A stretch of DNA of 64,000 nt from contig JAHDVF020000047.1 of assembly GCA_022606425.2 (NCBI GenBank), forward strand, positions 1,085,821 to 1,149,820, in the 5' to 3' direction. Source of the stretch: Lepidostoma basale (lineage: Eukaryota; Arthropoda; Insecta; Trichoptera; Lepidostomatidae). Of this stretch, positions 21,646 through 32,561 are shown piece by piece (positions within the stretch are counted from its first letter, which is position 1; each line of letters begins with the position of its first letter). Position numbers and translations under genes: made by a program. The notes beneath the pieces were generated by a model that saw only the letters and a program-made list of their open reading frames with translations, was not told the DNA's origin and searched no databases.

Positions 21646-22124
21646 TCGCAAGCCCGTAACGAATATTAACATCGCTTTTGTGTAATTTTGCCTTTTTAAC
21701 GTCAATGAAAACTGTTCAAAACGATAAACTCATCTGATTTTTCCTCCATTCGCCATTCAAACCCGATACCCGCCTCTACATTAGTTGAGTTACTTGTTAT
21801 GAAGAGTTTACAATAACTATTCTGTCACTAAACAACCAAACACAAATACATTATAAATAAACACTTTTAGCACGATGATCGCCCTGGCCAAGATGCGTAT
21901 AGTATCGAAACCAGTCAGCATTGAAATATCGAGGGCTGAAACAAAACAATGTTTATATCGTACTCGTATTTTTCTTCTAATGATTACTAGTCTCAATATT
22001 AATGTTATTAATTGAAATTTCTTTGTAGAAGTTCGTTGTAGATAATGAAAATATGAAAATAATTAAAAGTGTAATTATACAATATATAATACGTTTAGTT
22101 TTATTCCGATCGTTATTTATTTTC
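21646..22124. other. Tpst intron; nothing recognised
   Basis: AT-rich to mixed DNA, no exon-like segment and no repeat partner found. Confidence 0.35.
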
Positions 22125-22200
22125 AACCAGTTTCGTGCCATCTACTGGAGGTTCTCCCAAAAGATGGAAGCGAGCTGCCAAAACAGGTTAAAACTAAAGA
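22125..22200. repeat. Foldback 'family A', short palindromic copy
   Basis: TTTTCAACCAGTTTCGTGCC and the inverted GGAAGCGAGCTGCCAAAACA (22166-22185) form two degraded arms of the family at 9746-9877. Confidence 0.6.
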
Positions 22201-22800
22201 ATCTTCTTCTTCGATGGCCCTACAGCCCATATCGAGCCTTAGCCTCCAGTATTCTTCGCCTCCAACTCCTCCTGTCCTCCGCTTCGACCCTCCAATCTGA
22301 CACTCTTAACAATCTTGTTCCATCTCTCCCAACTTCATCCTCCCATCGCAGCCTTGGTCGTCCAATTGGTCTTCTACCACCTGGGTGCCACTCCAGCAAT
22401 CTTTTGGGGTTCGCGATGACGGCATCCTCTGCACGTGACCGGCCCATCTCAGTCTATTCAGTCTGACCTGTGTGGAGAGACTGGGAGCTTTGTAAATATT
22501 GTACAGCTCGTCATTATGCCGCACTCTCCAGCCTTCACCGTCATTCACAGGCCCCAGAATTCTGCGCAGCACCCTTCTTCAAAAGTATCCAGTCGCTCTG
22601 CAGATTTCGCTGTCATTGTCCACGCCTCACACCCATAGGTCACTACTGTTCGGATGATTGTTTTATACAGGGTGATTTTGGTTTTCCAGTGTACGTTTCT
22701 TGATTTGAGCGCTGGTAGTAGAGAGAAGAATGTTTTGTTACCAATTGTGATTCTTCTTTCGATTTCCTTGTGATCTTCGTTGAACTAAAGAATAGGTGGA
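22195..22800 (-). pseudogene. Endonuclease-RT C-terminal fragment ('GRPRLRWED' family)
   Basis: - strand frames 22306-22572 and 22220-22447 give MLRRILGPVNDGEGWRVRHN, then VRLNRLRWAGHVQRMPSS, then GRPRLRWEDEVGRDG and LEAKARYGL at the end, with one frameshift. A GAAGAAGAA-type tail follows at about 22202-22210. Longer sister of 4155-4485. Confidence 0.8.
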
Positions 22801-22839
22801 ATAATTCAAAATTTGTATTGTATTATATGTATGTATGTA

Positions 22840-23105
22840 GAATTCACGTGACAATAAAATGGCGATAGACTAGCTACCTATCACACGTCATGAGAATCAA
22901 TAGCTCAAAAATTGTATACAGTAATTGGGTTCAAATAACCTGCTGTATACAAATATGGAAAGCAACGAGAATACAAATATGGAAAGCAACGAGAAACTAT
23001 CATATTAAAGTCTCAAGTACCATCCCAAGAACCAGCAAAAAATGTTTCTCTTTGCTGCAAACCAGTCCCATGAATTGAAAACTAGTGAAGAAGAAGATGT
23101 ATTAT
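22840..23105 (+). mobile_element. tRNA-type SINE, body only
   Basis: Matches the bodies at 7788-8015 and 30030-30435 (GACTAGCTACCTATCACACG, GTAATTGGGTTCAAATAAC). The tRNA-like head is missing. It preserves the uninterrupted site where the 30086-30320 MITE inserted in the other copy. A short tandem duplication (ATACAAATATGGAAAGCAAC) lies at about 22945-22995. Confidence 0.75.
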
Positions 23106-23277
23106 AAATATTTTTTTTTCATTATTATTTTGCTCGTTCAAAAACTAACGTTTTAAAAAATTTGTATGCCTTTAAAAAAAAAATTACAACAAATAATGAA
23201 AATTGTGATATAGAACTATTTTCGTTGTAAGAGTGGTATAATTATTACTACGTTATTTAATATGATATGGTGTTTTT

Positions 23278-23420
23278 GTTAACTAACTCACCATCATGCC
23301 GTCTCTCCGAATAGGCATGCAGAAAAAATAGACCGCCACACTGTTCTTTCCTGACATGCTTCTCTCTATTCCTCAACATTTATAAATCATAAGTGTTTCA
23401 AATTTTAACAATTAAGAATT
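23278..23420 (-). mobile_element. RTE-like LINE 3' fragment
   Basis: The terminus TAACTAACTCACCATCATGC followed by the diverged SAYPSG-region coding on the - strand. Short and degraded. Confidence 0.7.
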
Positions 23421-24175
23421 AACAATTTTGGATATAGCCCGTTCTGCTTAAATTCTATACCACCTCGTCTTTAGTCCTTGCGGCATCAGTAGAAAATTAT
23501 GTGAATACCTACCCTTATCATGTTTACAAACATCCCCGGAAGAGGGTACACCGTTATCGCTTACGGCTTCAGGGACATAACGATTTTCGGGTTTGAAAAT
23601 ATTACAAATTGCATTTTAATTTTAGATCAGCGCCTACTGATTAGGTAATATTTGGTAATATCGATGCGTAATTAAGTCCTTCGGATAAGCATCTCCCTCG
23701 GTACAGCGGGTGAAAACATGATGGGCTGTAACTCTCCCCGTGGGGGGAGGAGAGATTTAATTTTAGATTAGGTCCGAACTGCCGATGTCTGCGATGAGTT
23801 CTGTCTCATTTATTATATCCGAAGCAGTATTTTCCATTTTATATACGATAATTCCGCTTTAGTTTAAAAAAAAATTCGTTTAGTTTTGTTGTATGAGATA
23901 ACCGTTTTTACGATACGCTCAATCATCGGGAAATCAATTTATTTGTAAAACTTCGATACGAAGCCATTGATAAACTACAGAAAACAAACACAGTTTGTGT
24001 ATAGCCCTTAGGAAGCTCGCTACAGAGTGAAACCGGTTGGCGCTACTTACTCAAGTTAAGTGGTTAATACTGAGCGAAAAGGTGTTTAATTTTATTTTCA
24101 ATTTATTTGTGTTCGCGTGTAGTTGTATTATATACGTTATAACGTAAACCATAAAAGCTATAAACGAAAGCTTAA
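23421..24175. other. Tpst intron; non-repeat block
   Basis: 23440-23830 has mixed composition with no partner in the window and includes a CTCTCCCC/GGGGAGGAGAG hairpin at about 23731-23755. No exon is supported. Confidence 0.35.
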
Positions 24176-24179
24176 GTAT

Positions 24180-24660
24180 CGATGAACGATATAAACACTA
24201 CTTCTTCTTCTGATTGTAGATCTTGCGATCTGTTTATGCAGGATATCAGCTTACTCCATATCGCTTTGTCTTCAATTTTGCAGATTTTGCGAATTTCTTC
24301 ATTGGGTATCCTATCTCTAAGGGTTCTCCCCACAATAGGTCGCAATGTTATCATTTCTGCTACTCTTAAGAGATGTTTGGTTCTGACAGTGTCTGCTCTT
24401 GCTTCGATTCCGTAAGTCATTATGGGTCTGATGCATGTTTTATAGATTCTAATTTTGGTTTCCACTAGCATATGCTTATTGTCCCAGACAGTGTCCCTCA
24501 GGCATCCGGAGATAACAGCTGCTTTATCAGTCTGTTTTTTTAACTTCATTATACAGATCGTTGCAACTAGATATCTCCACACCCAGACATCTGAACTTCA
24601 TGACTATGGGTTCATCGTCTACAACCAGTTTGCATCTAAGAGGGTATCTGGATATTGTTA
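24180..24660 (-). pseudogene. Endonuclease-RT C-terminal fragment
   Basis: A - strand frame (24172-24582) reads KAAVISGCLRDTVWDNKHML, then KIRIYKTCIRPIMTYGIEAR and LLRVAEMITLRPIVGRTLRD. This is the thumb and C-terminal region of an insect endonuclease-RT. No catalytic core is present. Confidence 0.75.
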
Positions 24661-25876
24661 GACATTTTGTTTTGGCGGCGGATATCATCACAAAGATTAA
24701 TATTGTGTTAAGTGTTATAAATGTTCACCTATCAATAGCACAAGACATATGTAGTTCTAACTGAAACAGAACTGACAATTGAAAAGAATGATCTAAAAAC
24801 AAATTCTCATTCAGAACTCCTTATATTTTGTTTGCCTTCAAAGTGGTTCGAGTAAAAAACTGATATGAACATTTTAGATATTTTGATTCTTTAATGACAG
24901 ACATTTAAATAAAACTCATTTTACATTTTTCTAAGTGTATTTTTTGCGAGACTATTTGAGTAATAGTCTCGTACATACATAGAAATAATAATTGATAAAT
25001 GACGTTACGAAGGATTAATTATGGTTGATGTATCCAAATCATCTACTCCATAGGCTCCTAACATTTTTAGACCCATTGCCACTTTTGAGATATTTATTGT
25101 ATTTTAATATTCACATTTTACACCCACAATATATGCCGAATTTCCCACTTTGAGAATCACTGATCTAGTCATTTATATATTGTAGTTCAACAGAGTACCC
25201 GGGTGGACAGTAGAAAGCTGTGGTTTTGTATCCTGCAAGTGGTGCGGTGACTCTTTTGAGAAGTTTCTGACAATTCATACAAAAGTTATTTTTCAGTAGT
25301 TTGTCAACTACGGGAAAAGAACTTTTATATGAATTGTTATTGTATTTTGTTTTTTTGTATACAAATACTTGTAGACAAATTATATGGAGTATTTGTACAA
25401 AAAAAACAAATTCTATAAAAACTGGTACAAGTTAATAGCATAAAAATTGGAGTTTCACTCACTAAAAGCCTTTCACATTGCATTAATAAAGATTTTCTGC
25501 TTAATGTTTACAAATTATCTTAATAGATGGCGCTAGTGTAGATGGACCTACCAACAGTGAAGTTATTAAAAAATATTAACATGTATATAAGTTCCAAAAA
25601 TTCGGTAGACGTGGTGACGTAAGAAGAGCGGAATGGTGAATGTTGTTAAACATAAAGTGATCGCTTAACCCAACCAATGACAGGTCGTAAGTCCTGTAAA
25701 CGCCTCGACTACCATATTCTGTTTCCAAATAATTTACATCTTTGTCTCTATTGAGATACAATTAATCCTTAAAAAAATGTTATTGTATATATTGTAGTTT
25801 TAAGTCGATAAAAATAAAACGTAGGTTCCATTGTTTTTAATGTCTTGTTTACATGTTATTTTTTTGTTAATTTCAG
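24661..25876. other. Tpst intron; possible degraded hAT ends
   Basis: AT-rich. 25050-25170 contains CCCACTTTGAGAATCACTG, which resembles an inverted hAT-like end like that of the MITE at 9033. A hairpin GAGACTATT/AATAGTCTC lies at 24948-24970. No exon seen. Confidence 0.35.
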
Positions 25877-25985
25877 ATGTGGCCAGGAAACCAGAGTAAT
25901 CCCCAGGATCTTGCAGCTCAGATCGAGGTGGATTAGGTCTCCAAAGGAAGCGATGAGACTTGATGAAGCCGGTGTATCCAAAGCG
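25877..25985 (+). CDS. Tpst: Tyrosylprotein sulfotransferase, exon b
   Basis: Thirty-six codons after completing the split arginine: CGQETRVIPRILQLRSRW, then SPKEAMRLDEAGVSKA. The second acidic residue of the GQET block corresponds to the proposed catalytic base of human TPST2, and the following RVIPR arginines to its substrate-contact residues (from family knowledge). Acceptor TTAATTTCAG, donor GTACGA, phase 0 into exon c. The intron before it is about 10.6 kb and packed with TE fragments. Confidence 0.95.
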
Positions 25986-26199
25986 GTACGACATCTTGTA
26001 TTATAGTCTCGTAGGGATGGCCCTAAATATGGTCTCATCTCTCTTATTTTTCTTGCCATTGTGGTGAAAGGTTTGGTAGAATGTAAAACAACACGTGGAG
26101 GCACCCTCCTTGCCCCATATTTTTCCAAAATATCACAATTTTCGTCATCTATTCTTCTGTATCCTTCATTATAATGATGTCGATGTTATGATGTCGATA

Positions 26200-26237
26200 G
26201 TGTTATGATGTCGACTTATAAGTCGACATCATAACAC
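26200..26237. repeat. Perfect 38-bp palindrome
   Basis: The left half GTGTTATGATGTCGACTTA is followed at once by its exact reverse complement, centred on TTATAA. Immediately left are imperfect direct repeats of the same TTATGATGTCGAT unit (26172-26199). It lies in the Tpst intron between exons b and c. Confidence 0.9.
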
Positions 26238-26369
26238 TTGCTAAATTTTGAATATGATTGCATCCTTAAGTTTATTTGAATGCATTTCACTTGAGTCTTC
26301 ATATATTATATATCACCATGGAATTGATTGCAGAGGTAAAAACTATGGGAATTACTTTAAGTTGGACAT

Positions 26370-26930
26370 TGATCAATCAATCAAATCAAATCAGTTTATT
26401 TCATCAATAGACATTACAAAATTTATTTTTAAGGCATCTATTGAGAACAGGTAAAATAATATATTGTGTAAAGTATACTACCAGAAACGCGTGAGAGATG
26501 GTTCGACATTAGGAAGACAGGAAACTCTCCAGAATTAAGAGTATTTGCCTTCTGAACGTACTTTACTAATATGAAAGACGTCGATCTCCGAGGAGACCGC
26601 GCCCAGCAGATAAATTGATCTTCCCACCGGTGTCACCAGAGGCAGGTTGGTTCTGGCGGCCGGTAGGTAAAACAATCTACGCTGTCGCTGTCGGAGATAT
26701 CTATTAGGAACAAAAAGCCGAACACCTTCCAGCACGGCCGAGTTCTCGAAATATCCCCTGAGTAATCTAAAGAAATGGGTTATGAGATGCCCATCTTTTT
26801 GAAGCTGCAGAGAGTTGGCCCCAAGCATTCCCAAAAGAAATGCCGTGGAATAGAGCCACGGATAGCTACCATACTCCCTCATGTGAAGATACCTCAGAAA
26901 CCTCTCAATATGTACATTAAAAGTCCTAAC
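26370..26930 (-). pseudogene. LINE 3' end ('YPWLFP/GMLG' family), 5'-truncated
   Basis: A - strand frame of 115 codons (26535-26882) reads REYGSYPWLYSTAFLLGMLG, then RTNLPLVTPVGRSIYLL and FHISKV. A 3' UTR continues to about 26385 with an AATAAA signal and a TTTGATTTGATTG tail. The same family occurs at 51845-52460, 59326-60253 and 60720-61095. This is the extreme C-terminus of a reverse transcriptase of uncertain clade. Confidence 0.75.
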
Positions 26931-27599
26931 AAAAAAAACAGTTTAAAACAACCCAGTGACTATTATAGCACCAATAATTATTGTCTTTGCTACAATAATT
27001 AGATCCATCCTCATCATTATATTGTTTTACTTAATTTAGTAAGTAGGATCCTGGATCTATGATATTACTATAAGGTAAACGTTTATAATATTATTTTAAA
27101 AGAGTTTAACAAGAAAAGCATGCAGATTTTATGATATCGGGGGTTTCAATGAAAAAATCTACATTCAAAAATTGTCGCTAAAATTTTATAATATAAACAA
27201 TTGTCTTACATTTATACAGACATTCTAGTTTTTTTAAATGCGCATGAAAATATTAAAAATAAAAAGATTTCATTTTCTTTATTGTATATAGAGTTATTTG
27301 TTTATGATGATTTTTTTACAATTAAAACACTGTTTTTTGCACTTTTGAGTTTATTTTTCTAGACATGTTTCAAAGGTTTTATACCTTCATCAAGATGTTT
27401 TCTTTATTTGATTGTTGAAATGGCCATTTGCTTAATGTCTTAAAATGTGAACAGTTCCTTTGATTAATCAATAGCTTTTGTGTAATAAGTAACCCTCAAC
27501 CATTCACTCAAATTAAAACAAAACACTTTTAAATATAATACTAACCCATTCATATTTTGTTAAATTCCACAGTGTGGGTCTTAAGTTTATTAAAAATTA
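26931..27599. other. Tpst intron; one hammerhead-like motif
   Basis: AT-rich DNA. On the - strand 27368-27400 reads TTGATGA, a hairpin AGGT...ACCT, then TGAAACATGTCTAG. No gene. Confidence 0.45.
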
Positions 27600-28195
27600 A
27601 TTTAAACCCGTAAATTAAATAACTTTGTTTTTTGTATCACAGTTGTATTTTATTTTATGCGACAGCTGTTTCATCAACCTATGTTGACATCATCAGGTGT
27701 TACAATAATATATCAAATGTTAGTACATTAAAAACTTTTCCCCTACACAATCTAGCTAAAAAATAATAATACTTTTGTACTTTCAACTTTTGTCACCTTT
27801 ACTATTAATGTAATATACTTCCTGTTATTGTTTATCGTTTTTAATTTATATATACTATGTGTAATTGTTCCTTCTAATTACTATTTTATTATTATTATTA
27901 TTATTATTTTATTATTATATTTTCCACCTTTAATAATTTCTCCTATAAATAGTAACTAACCGTTATTTTAATTTAAATATTTAGGTACCTAACTCAATTT
28001 CAGCAAGAACTTCAAAATTATGTCAAAGAAATTATTCAAATTGACATAGGAACAAATACACACAAAGATTCGAAAAATCACAAAAATTTGACTTTGATAT
28101 ATTATTGTAACACCTGATGATGTTGATGAAACAGCTGTTGCGTAAAATAAAATACAATTGTCATACAAAACACAAAGTTATTTAATTTAACAGTT
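27600..28195. repeat. Foldback 'family F' with CTGATGA/GAAAC cores in both arms
   Basis: Inverted arms at 27606-27720 and 28086-28192 share AACACCTGATGATGT, TTGATGAAACAGCTGT and AAAATAAAATACAA. The loop of about 370 bp includes, at 27985-28055, a piece of the non-autonomous RTE 5' section (CAGCAAGAACTT) and an ATT microsatellite at 27888-27912. It lies just before Tpst exon c. Confidence 0.75.
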
Positions 28196-28278
28196 TAAAA
28201 TGTTAAGGTATTATAGTGTTTCGGACAAAACAATGGACTTAAAATTATTTGTTTAAATTTTGTATAATTTCTTTTTAG

Positions 28279-28473
28279 GTGTTAGATAGTGCAATTGCGG
28301 CATTCTGCTTGGAGGTTATAGCCAAGCACGGCGAGCCGGCTGCCCGGCTGTGCAACAAGGACCCCCTGACTCTGAAGATGGGCACCTACGTGCTCGAGCT
28401 CTTCCCCAATGCCAAGTTCATCTTCATGGTTCGCGATGGACGTGCCACTGTGCACTCCATTATATCGAGACAA
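28279..28473 (+). CDS. Tpst: Tyrosylprotein sulfotransferase, exon c
   Basis: Exactly 65 codons, phase 0 on both sides: [20 protein letters not shown], then [15 protein letters not shown] and [20 protein letters not shown]. The RDGRA block and the following serine form the 3'-phosphate-binding part of the PAPS site in the sulfotransferase family. Acceptor CTTTTTAG, donor GTGAGT. GC content is far above the flanking introns. Confidence 0.96.
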
Positions 28474-29436
28474 GTGAGTTCTCGCTTCCATTTCTTTTCA
28501 TCTCTTATTCCATCTTTTAAATATCACAATTTAATTTAGTATGCATCATTTGGTTAAGAATCCATGTGATATACACACTTGAGAAATTTATTTAATTTTC
28601 TGGAACACGAACCAAGACATAAACATAGAAGGTTTTTTTCTTTATGCTCATTAAGATATTGATAATATGTTGACATTGAATGAGAATGTTGAATGAGCTT
28701 GACAAGTTTTGTTTTGCTATGACACTTTAAAAAACAATTATTCTTGTCATAATTTTTTGCACCTGTCATAGTTAATTCATTCAAGTTTATAAACTATGCA
28801 CAAATTAGGTTTATATCAAATTTATCATTTCTCGGACAAATGTGTGTACCTAAATATTAAGTATTTAATATTGATAAAATAATGAGTGATTAGTTTCACC
28901 TTGCTAGAACATTATCATTTATTATTCTTTCCCTTATAATATAATAATACTTTCTTCTATTATATATTCGTACACTGAAGAAGGAATGTTAGTGTCCCGA
29001 AACATGTTTGTGAAAGGTGCAAAAAAGTGTTGTGTAAATACAATGTTTCCAAAAATTTATTAAAAAAAAATAATACTTCTTGAAACTGATGTTTTAATCA
29101 ATATTAAATACTTATTTTGTATCTATGGAGCACATAATTTGTGGTGTAACATTTTTATAAATAATTTGGGCAAGAAAAATGCCATTCTCTTGTTTCATGA
29201 ATTTCACACAACTAATTCTGTGTTATTTTTATTATTAATGATGCAATATTGTGATGAATTCGCAGACCCAAATTTGCCAATTTTGCCAACTTTCAACAGT
29301 TATTATGTAGTAGTTGATTTTGATGTGAAATTGTCGTGTGTGGATTGAAACTGGTTTATTTTTTATGATATAAATGCATTTCTTGCTTCATGTGCAGTGC
29401 AGTTTAATAAAGATATCCTTCTTTATCGTTTTACAG
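28474..29436. other. Tpst intron with a GAAACATGTT motif
   Basis: AT-rich. 28973-29060 carries CACTGAAGAAGG, a GGA/TCC mini-stem, CCGAAACATGTTTGTG and a downstream TACAATGTTTCC. A diverged inverted pair of the same family lies at 61330-61460. Confidence 0.5.
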
Positions 29437-29553
29437 GTTACTATAACTGGTTTTGACCTGACGAGCTACCGCCAGTGCTTGACAAATTGGAACAATGCAA
29501 TCCAAGTCATGCACGGTCAATGCAGGGATGTTGGGCCAGAAAGGTGTATCGTG
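29437..29553 (+). CDS. Tpst: Tyrosylprotein sulfotransferase, exon d
   Basis: Thirty-nine codons, phase 0: VTITGFDLTSYRQCLTNWNN, then AIQVMHGQCRDVGPERCIV. This follows directly on the ISRQ end of exon c, as in other animal TPSTs. Acceptor TTTTACAG, donor GTAAGA. The cysteine spacing matches the conserved disulfide region (inference from family alignment by eye). Confidence 0.95.
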
Positions 29554-29639
29554 GTAAGAAGTCACATTTTATAAATAGTTTTGATAGCTGCGTTTCAAAT
29601 TATATACATACATCAAATAAACTACAGTGTAAATAATAA

Positions 29640-29830
29640 TTAAATAAAACAATGTTTTTTAACTACTTCAACTTTTGCTTTATTTCGACAGTGACCGGTT
29701 TCACCAGGCTCGCTCTCGAAATAAAGACAAAAGTAGAAGCAGTTAAAAAACACATTGTTTTATTTCATTATTATTTAAAATGAACTTCCATCAAGAGATG
29801 TCAGTAAAATCATTAGATTATCTTAACTAC
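29640..29830. repeat. Foldback 'family B' (GTCGAAATAAAG), near-complete
   Basis: Arms at 29648-29692 and 29716-29762 are inverted (ACAATGTTTTTTAACTACTT against AAGCAGTTAAAAAACACATT). The loop reads ACCGGTTTCACCAGGCTC. The right flank continues to CTTCCATCAAGAGATGTCAG. Other copies are at 31935-32080 and 47893-48118. Confidence 0.8.
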
Positions 29831-29919
29831 AGTGTATTCAAAATGCATAAAAAACTTCGAAAATTCTCATTTTAGCAGTATAATTAGATTGATTTGGATC
29901 ATAATAACGGGTTTTGGTT

Positions 29920-30435
29920 ATAATATCATGATAATTTTGAGTGGCAACAGCTATGAATTCCACACCGAAGGTCCCGGGTTCGATTCTAGGCGATGACAGT
30001 GTGAAAATAAAAAAACCTCCCACTGTCTTTGGACTGATAGAATTCACATGACAATAAAAATTTCAATAGCCTAGCTACCTATCACCAGTTGGGGTACTCC
30101 CATAGAAGCCCAGGCTTGCGTAAGAAATTTTGAATCAAAACCCCCAAATTGAAGTAATCATGCCCCCGAATAAATCAACAACTCACCAAATCACCTCCCA
30201 ACAATGTTCCCATCAGATGTAAGAGGAACAGCCGTAAGAGGTGAACCTCTGTAAGCCAGAAGAGGTTTTTGATTCTTACGCAAGCCGGGCTTCTGGGCTT
30301 CTAGGGGAGTACCGCCACTGCCTATCACATGTCATGAGAATTAATAGATAAAAAAAATGCATTCAGTAATTTGGTTCAAATAACTTCTTGATTATAAAAA
30401 TGTTGAAATCAATGGAAAACTACCACATTAAAACG
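29920..30435 (+). mobile_element. tRNA-type SINE, split by a MITE
   Basis: The head at about 29938-29998 has GAGTGGCAACAGC and a B-box-like CCCGGGTTCGATTCTAGG. The body starts at about 30045 (GAATTCACATGACAATAAAA), is interrupted at 30086 and resumes at 30321 to about 30435. Same family as 7360-8015 and 22840-23105. Confidence 0.75.
30086..30320. mobile_element. hAT-like MITE carrying a Jockey 3' UTR piece
   Basis: A 235-bp insertion flanked by the exact 8-bp duplication CCTATCAC (30078-30085 and 30321-30328). The terminal inverted repeats match over about 60 bp (CAGTTGGGGTACTCCC on the left, CAGTGGCGGTACTCCC read inward from the right). The centre, about 30157-30262, is the Jockey-like 3' end seen at 2170-2270. 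No transposase. Confidence 0.85.
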
Positions 30436-30837
30436 GCCCGAGTAGCATCCCAAGCACCAGCAATGAGGGATTGGTTTGCAACAAAGATTTTGTTGCAAAC
30501 CAATCCCTAGGATTGATACATTTAAAAAAACTGGTTTTAAGTCCAGGAAAACATACATTTTGTCTTTTGCAAATCACCTATGTAAATTGTTTCTGGTTGT
30601 CTCGAAAAACACATGTATTGTCATTATACACTTTATTTTAAACACTTATAATAATAATAATAATTAGAATAATTTATGTAGCGCCATTTTAGTGAGTAAC
30701 TAACCTCAAGGGTGCTCACCTACATAATTTGTATGTGAGTTAGATTTTTTTTCTTCTCTACTTTATGTCCCAGTTTTTAGGCTTATTCTTGTATTCTTTT
30801 TATTTTGAATCACTATTAATTCAACATTTTCTTACAG
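30436..30837. other. Tpst intron; nothing else recognised
   Basis: AT-rich DNA with a small inverted duplication (GATTGGTTTGCAACAAAG / TTTGTTGCAAACCAATC, 30469-30508). 30670-30725 shows weak similarity to the CTCACCTCAAGGGCG block at 54190. Confidence 0.4.
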
Positions 30838-30974
30838 GTTAACTACGAGCAGTTAGTTCTCCACCCTCGAGAGCAGATGGAACGTATCTTAAAGTTTTTA
30901 GATGTGCCTTGGAATGAATCTGTACTTCACCACGAAGAGTTTATCAACAAGCCCAATGGAATCCTTCTTTCAAA
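30838..30974 (+). CDS. Tpst: Tyrosylprotein sulfotransferase, exon e
   Basis: Forty-five codons plus two bases: VNYEQLVLHPREQMERILKF, then LDVPWNESVLHHEEFINKPN and GILLSK. The YEQLVLHP block is a signature of animal TPSTs. Acceptor TTCTTACAG, donor GTACGT. The last lysine codon is split (AA|G) and completed by exon f. Confidence 0.96.
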
Positions 30975-32156
30975 GTACGTTTTTTTATTGTTTATTTTTT
31001 CGTTATAGTGAAAGTATAATATCTTCAACATGTTTCGAATGTATTATACTTTCATCATTGGCATTGGCAGTTTTACTTATGTTTAGAAAGTTATCGTACA
31101 TTTATTAATTATCATTATTTTTATTTATTTTAAACCTGCAAAAACCCAGAAGAGATATTATTTAATTATTATTATTTAGCAATTTTTTTATGAATTAAAA
31201 GTTTTTTCCATTTCTGAGTTTATTTTTCAAACGTTTTCTCTCACTGCAAATATTTTAAACAACATAAGTATAAAATTAAATATTTTTAGTTAGTTTATAT
31301 CGTTCTTCCAGCGGTGAAGGTATAAAACCTTCGAAATATGTTGAGAGAAAAAAACAATGAAAAAAATATTAATATAATTCACAAAAAAGCAACATTATGA
31401 AATTTCACAGTGTTTAAAACCCCAGATTTATTAATAACTATATTATTTGTTTTAATTATTTAAATATGAACGATTATAATTCCAACGGTTATAACAATAT
31501 TTTTAAGCATCAAAATAGGTTTCCTTGTTTCGGCGAGGGGCCAGGCAAAAAAGTTGAACCACTGAACTATTCTTTATCAACATACTACTCTCCCTCCTTA
31601 TTACATTGTGTCATGCATGAATGTCAATTTCTCCAACTCTTCAAGTGGCCGACATTTAAAGTTCGATTGATTTGATCGTGATACATTTTCCTAAGACTTC
31701 CTTTATTTCTTGCATTATTTACATCATTAATGTACGCTTTCTTTTTATATAATTTATATAAAAAGAGAGCTAGCAATTTAATTCATTCTTTCCGTGTTTC
31801 CAAACCATCTTAATGAACCTTCATTCGCACTTCATTCACTTTTTATATCTGCATTTGATACTCTATCGTATGAGAATTGTTCACTCATTTGTCTCTAGCT
31901 TTTTTTGCCAGTTTCATGGTTCACTTTCATACATAAGGTTCTGTCGATGCCAATGAGCCTGGCAAAACCGGTCATTGTTGAAATAAAGACAAAAGTGGAA
32001 GTAGTTCTTAAAATTGATCATTTTATATTTAATTATTATTTAAAATAATCTTCCATCAAGAGATTTCAGTAAAATCATTTGTTTAAGATTTTACACATAA
32101 TTTGTAACATACCCTTTTGTTTATTTATGTTTTGACATTTTGAAATGTGATTCCAG
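30975..32156. other. Tpst last intron; repeats only
   Basis: Contains hammerhead-like motifs at 31029-31063 (- strand, TCGAAACATGTTGAAG) and 31305-31360 (+ strand, GGTGAAGGTATAAAACCTTC then GAAATATGTTGAG). An RTE remnant lies at 31520-31950 (- strand), and a family B half-copy at 31935-32080 (GAGCCTGGCAAAACCGGTCA, GAAATAAAGACAAAAGTGG). Confidence 0.55.
31520..31950 (-). mobile_element. RTE-like LINE, degraded 3' part
   Basis: Diverged coding for the CMTRCMN, HDQINQ and GSEAWNWQ regions on the - strand, with a small AT-rich insertion near 31745-31780. The 3' terminus is poorly preserved (GGCGAGGGGCCAGGCA). No open frame. Confidence 0.65.
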
Positions 32157-32487
32157 GCTAGAGAGGTCTTCAGACCAGGTAATCAAGCCGGTGAATCTAG
32201 AGGCCCTCACGCGCTGGGTAGGCGCCATACCGACGGATGTGATCCGTGACATGGCGGATATCGCGCCCATGCTGAGCGTGCTGGGGTACAACCCGTATGC
32301 CAATCCCCCCACCTACGGTAACCCCGATGACCAAGTTAAAGACAATACTCTCCAAGTAAAAAAAGATGAGAAAATGTGGAAAGAGAAAGCGCACGACCTC
32401 CTGCAAAAACAATTATCGTTTCAAAATAATTTCCTACCATCCAAAGAAGAAAATATCGATGAATCCGTGACTCCCAACTTGGCGTGA
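32157..32487 (+). CDS. Tpst: Tyrosylprotein sulfotransferase, last exon
   Basis: Completes the split lysine, then 109 codons and [43 protein letters not shown] and [18 protein letters not shown] are highly conserved. The final ~40 residues are charged and lineage-specific, as is usual for the C-terminal tail. With the five preceding exons this gives 339 residues, about 30-60 short at the N-terminus by comparison with other TPSTs. Acceptor TGATTCCAG. Confidence 0.96.
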
Positions 32488-32555
32488 TAATTGTGAAAAT
32501 TAATCTCATATCATTATAAATAGTGAAACAAAACTAAGGGTGATGAACTTTTTTT

Positions 32556-32561
32556 AATAAA
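32556..32561 (+). promoter_or_regulatory. First AATAAA after the Tpst stop
   Basis: AATAAA about 70 bp after the stop codon. Further AATAAA copies at 33190-33195, about 34825 and about 35550 could give longer transcripts. Confidence 0.5.

Noticed and set aside
27888..27912. ATT repeat as a possible CRISPR-like or structured array
   Set aside because: It is a simple trinucleotide microsatellite without spacers.
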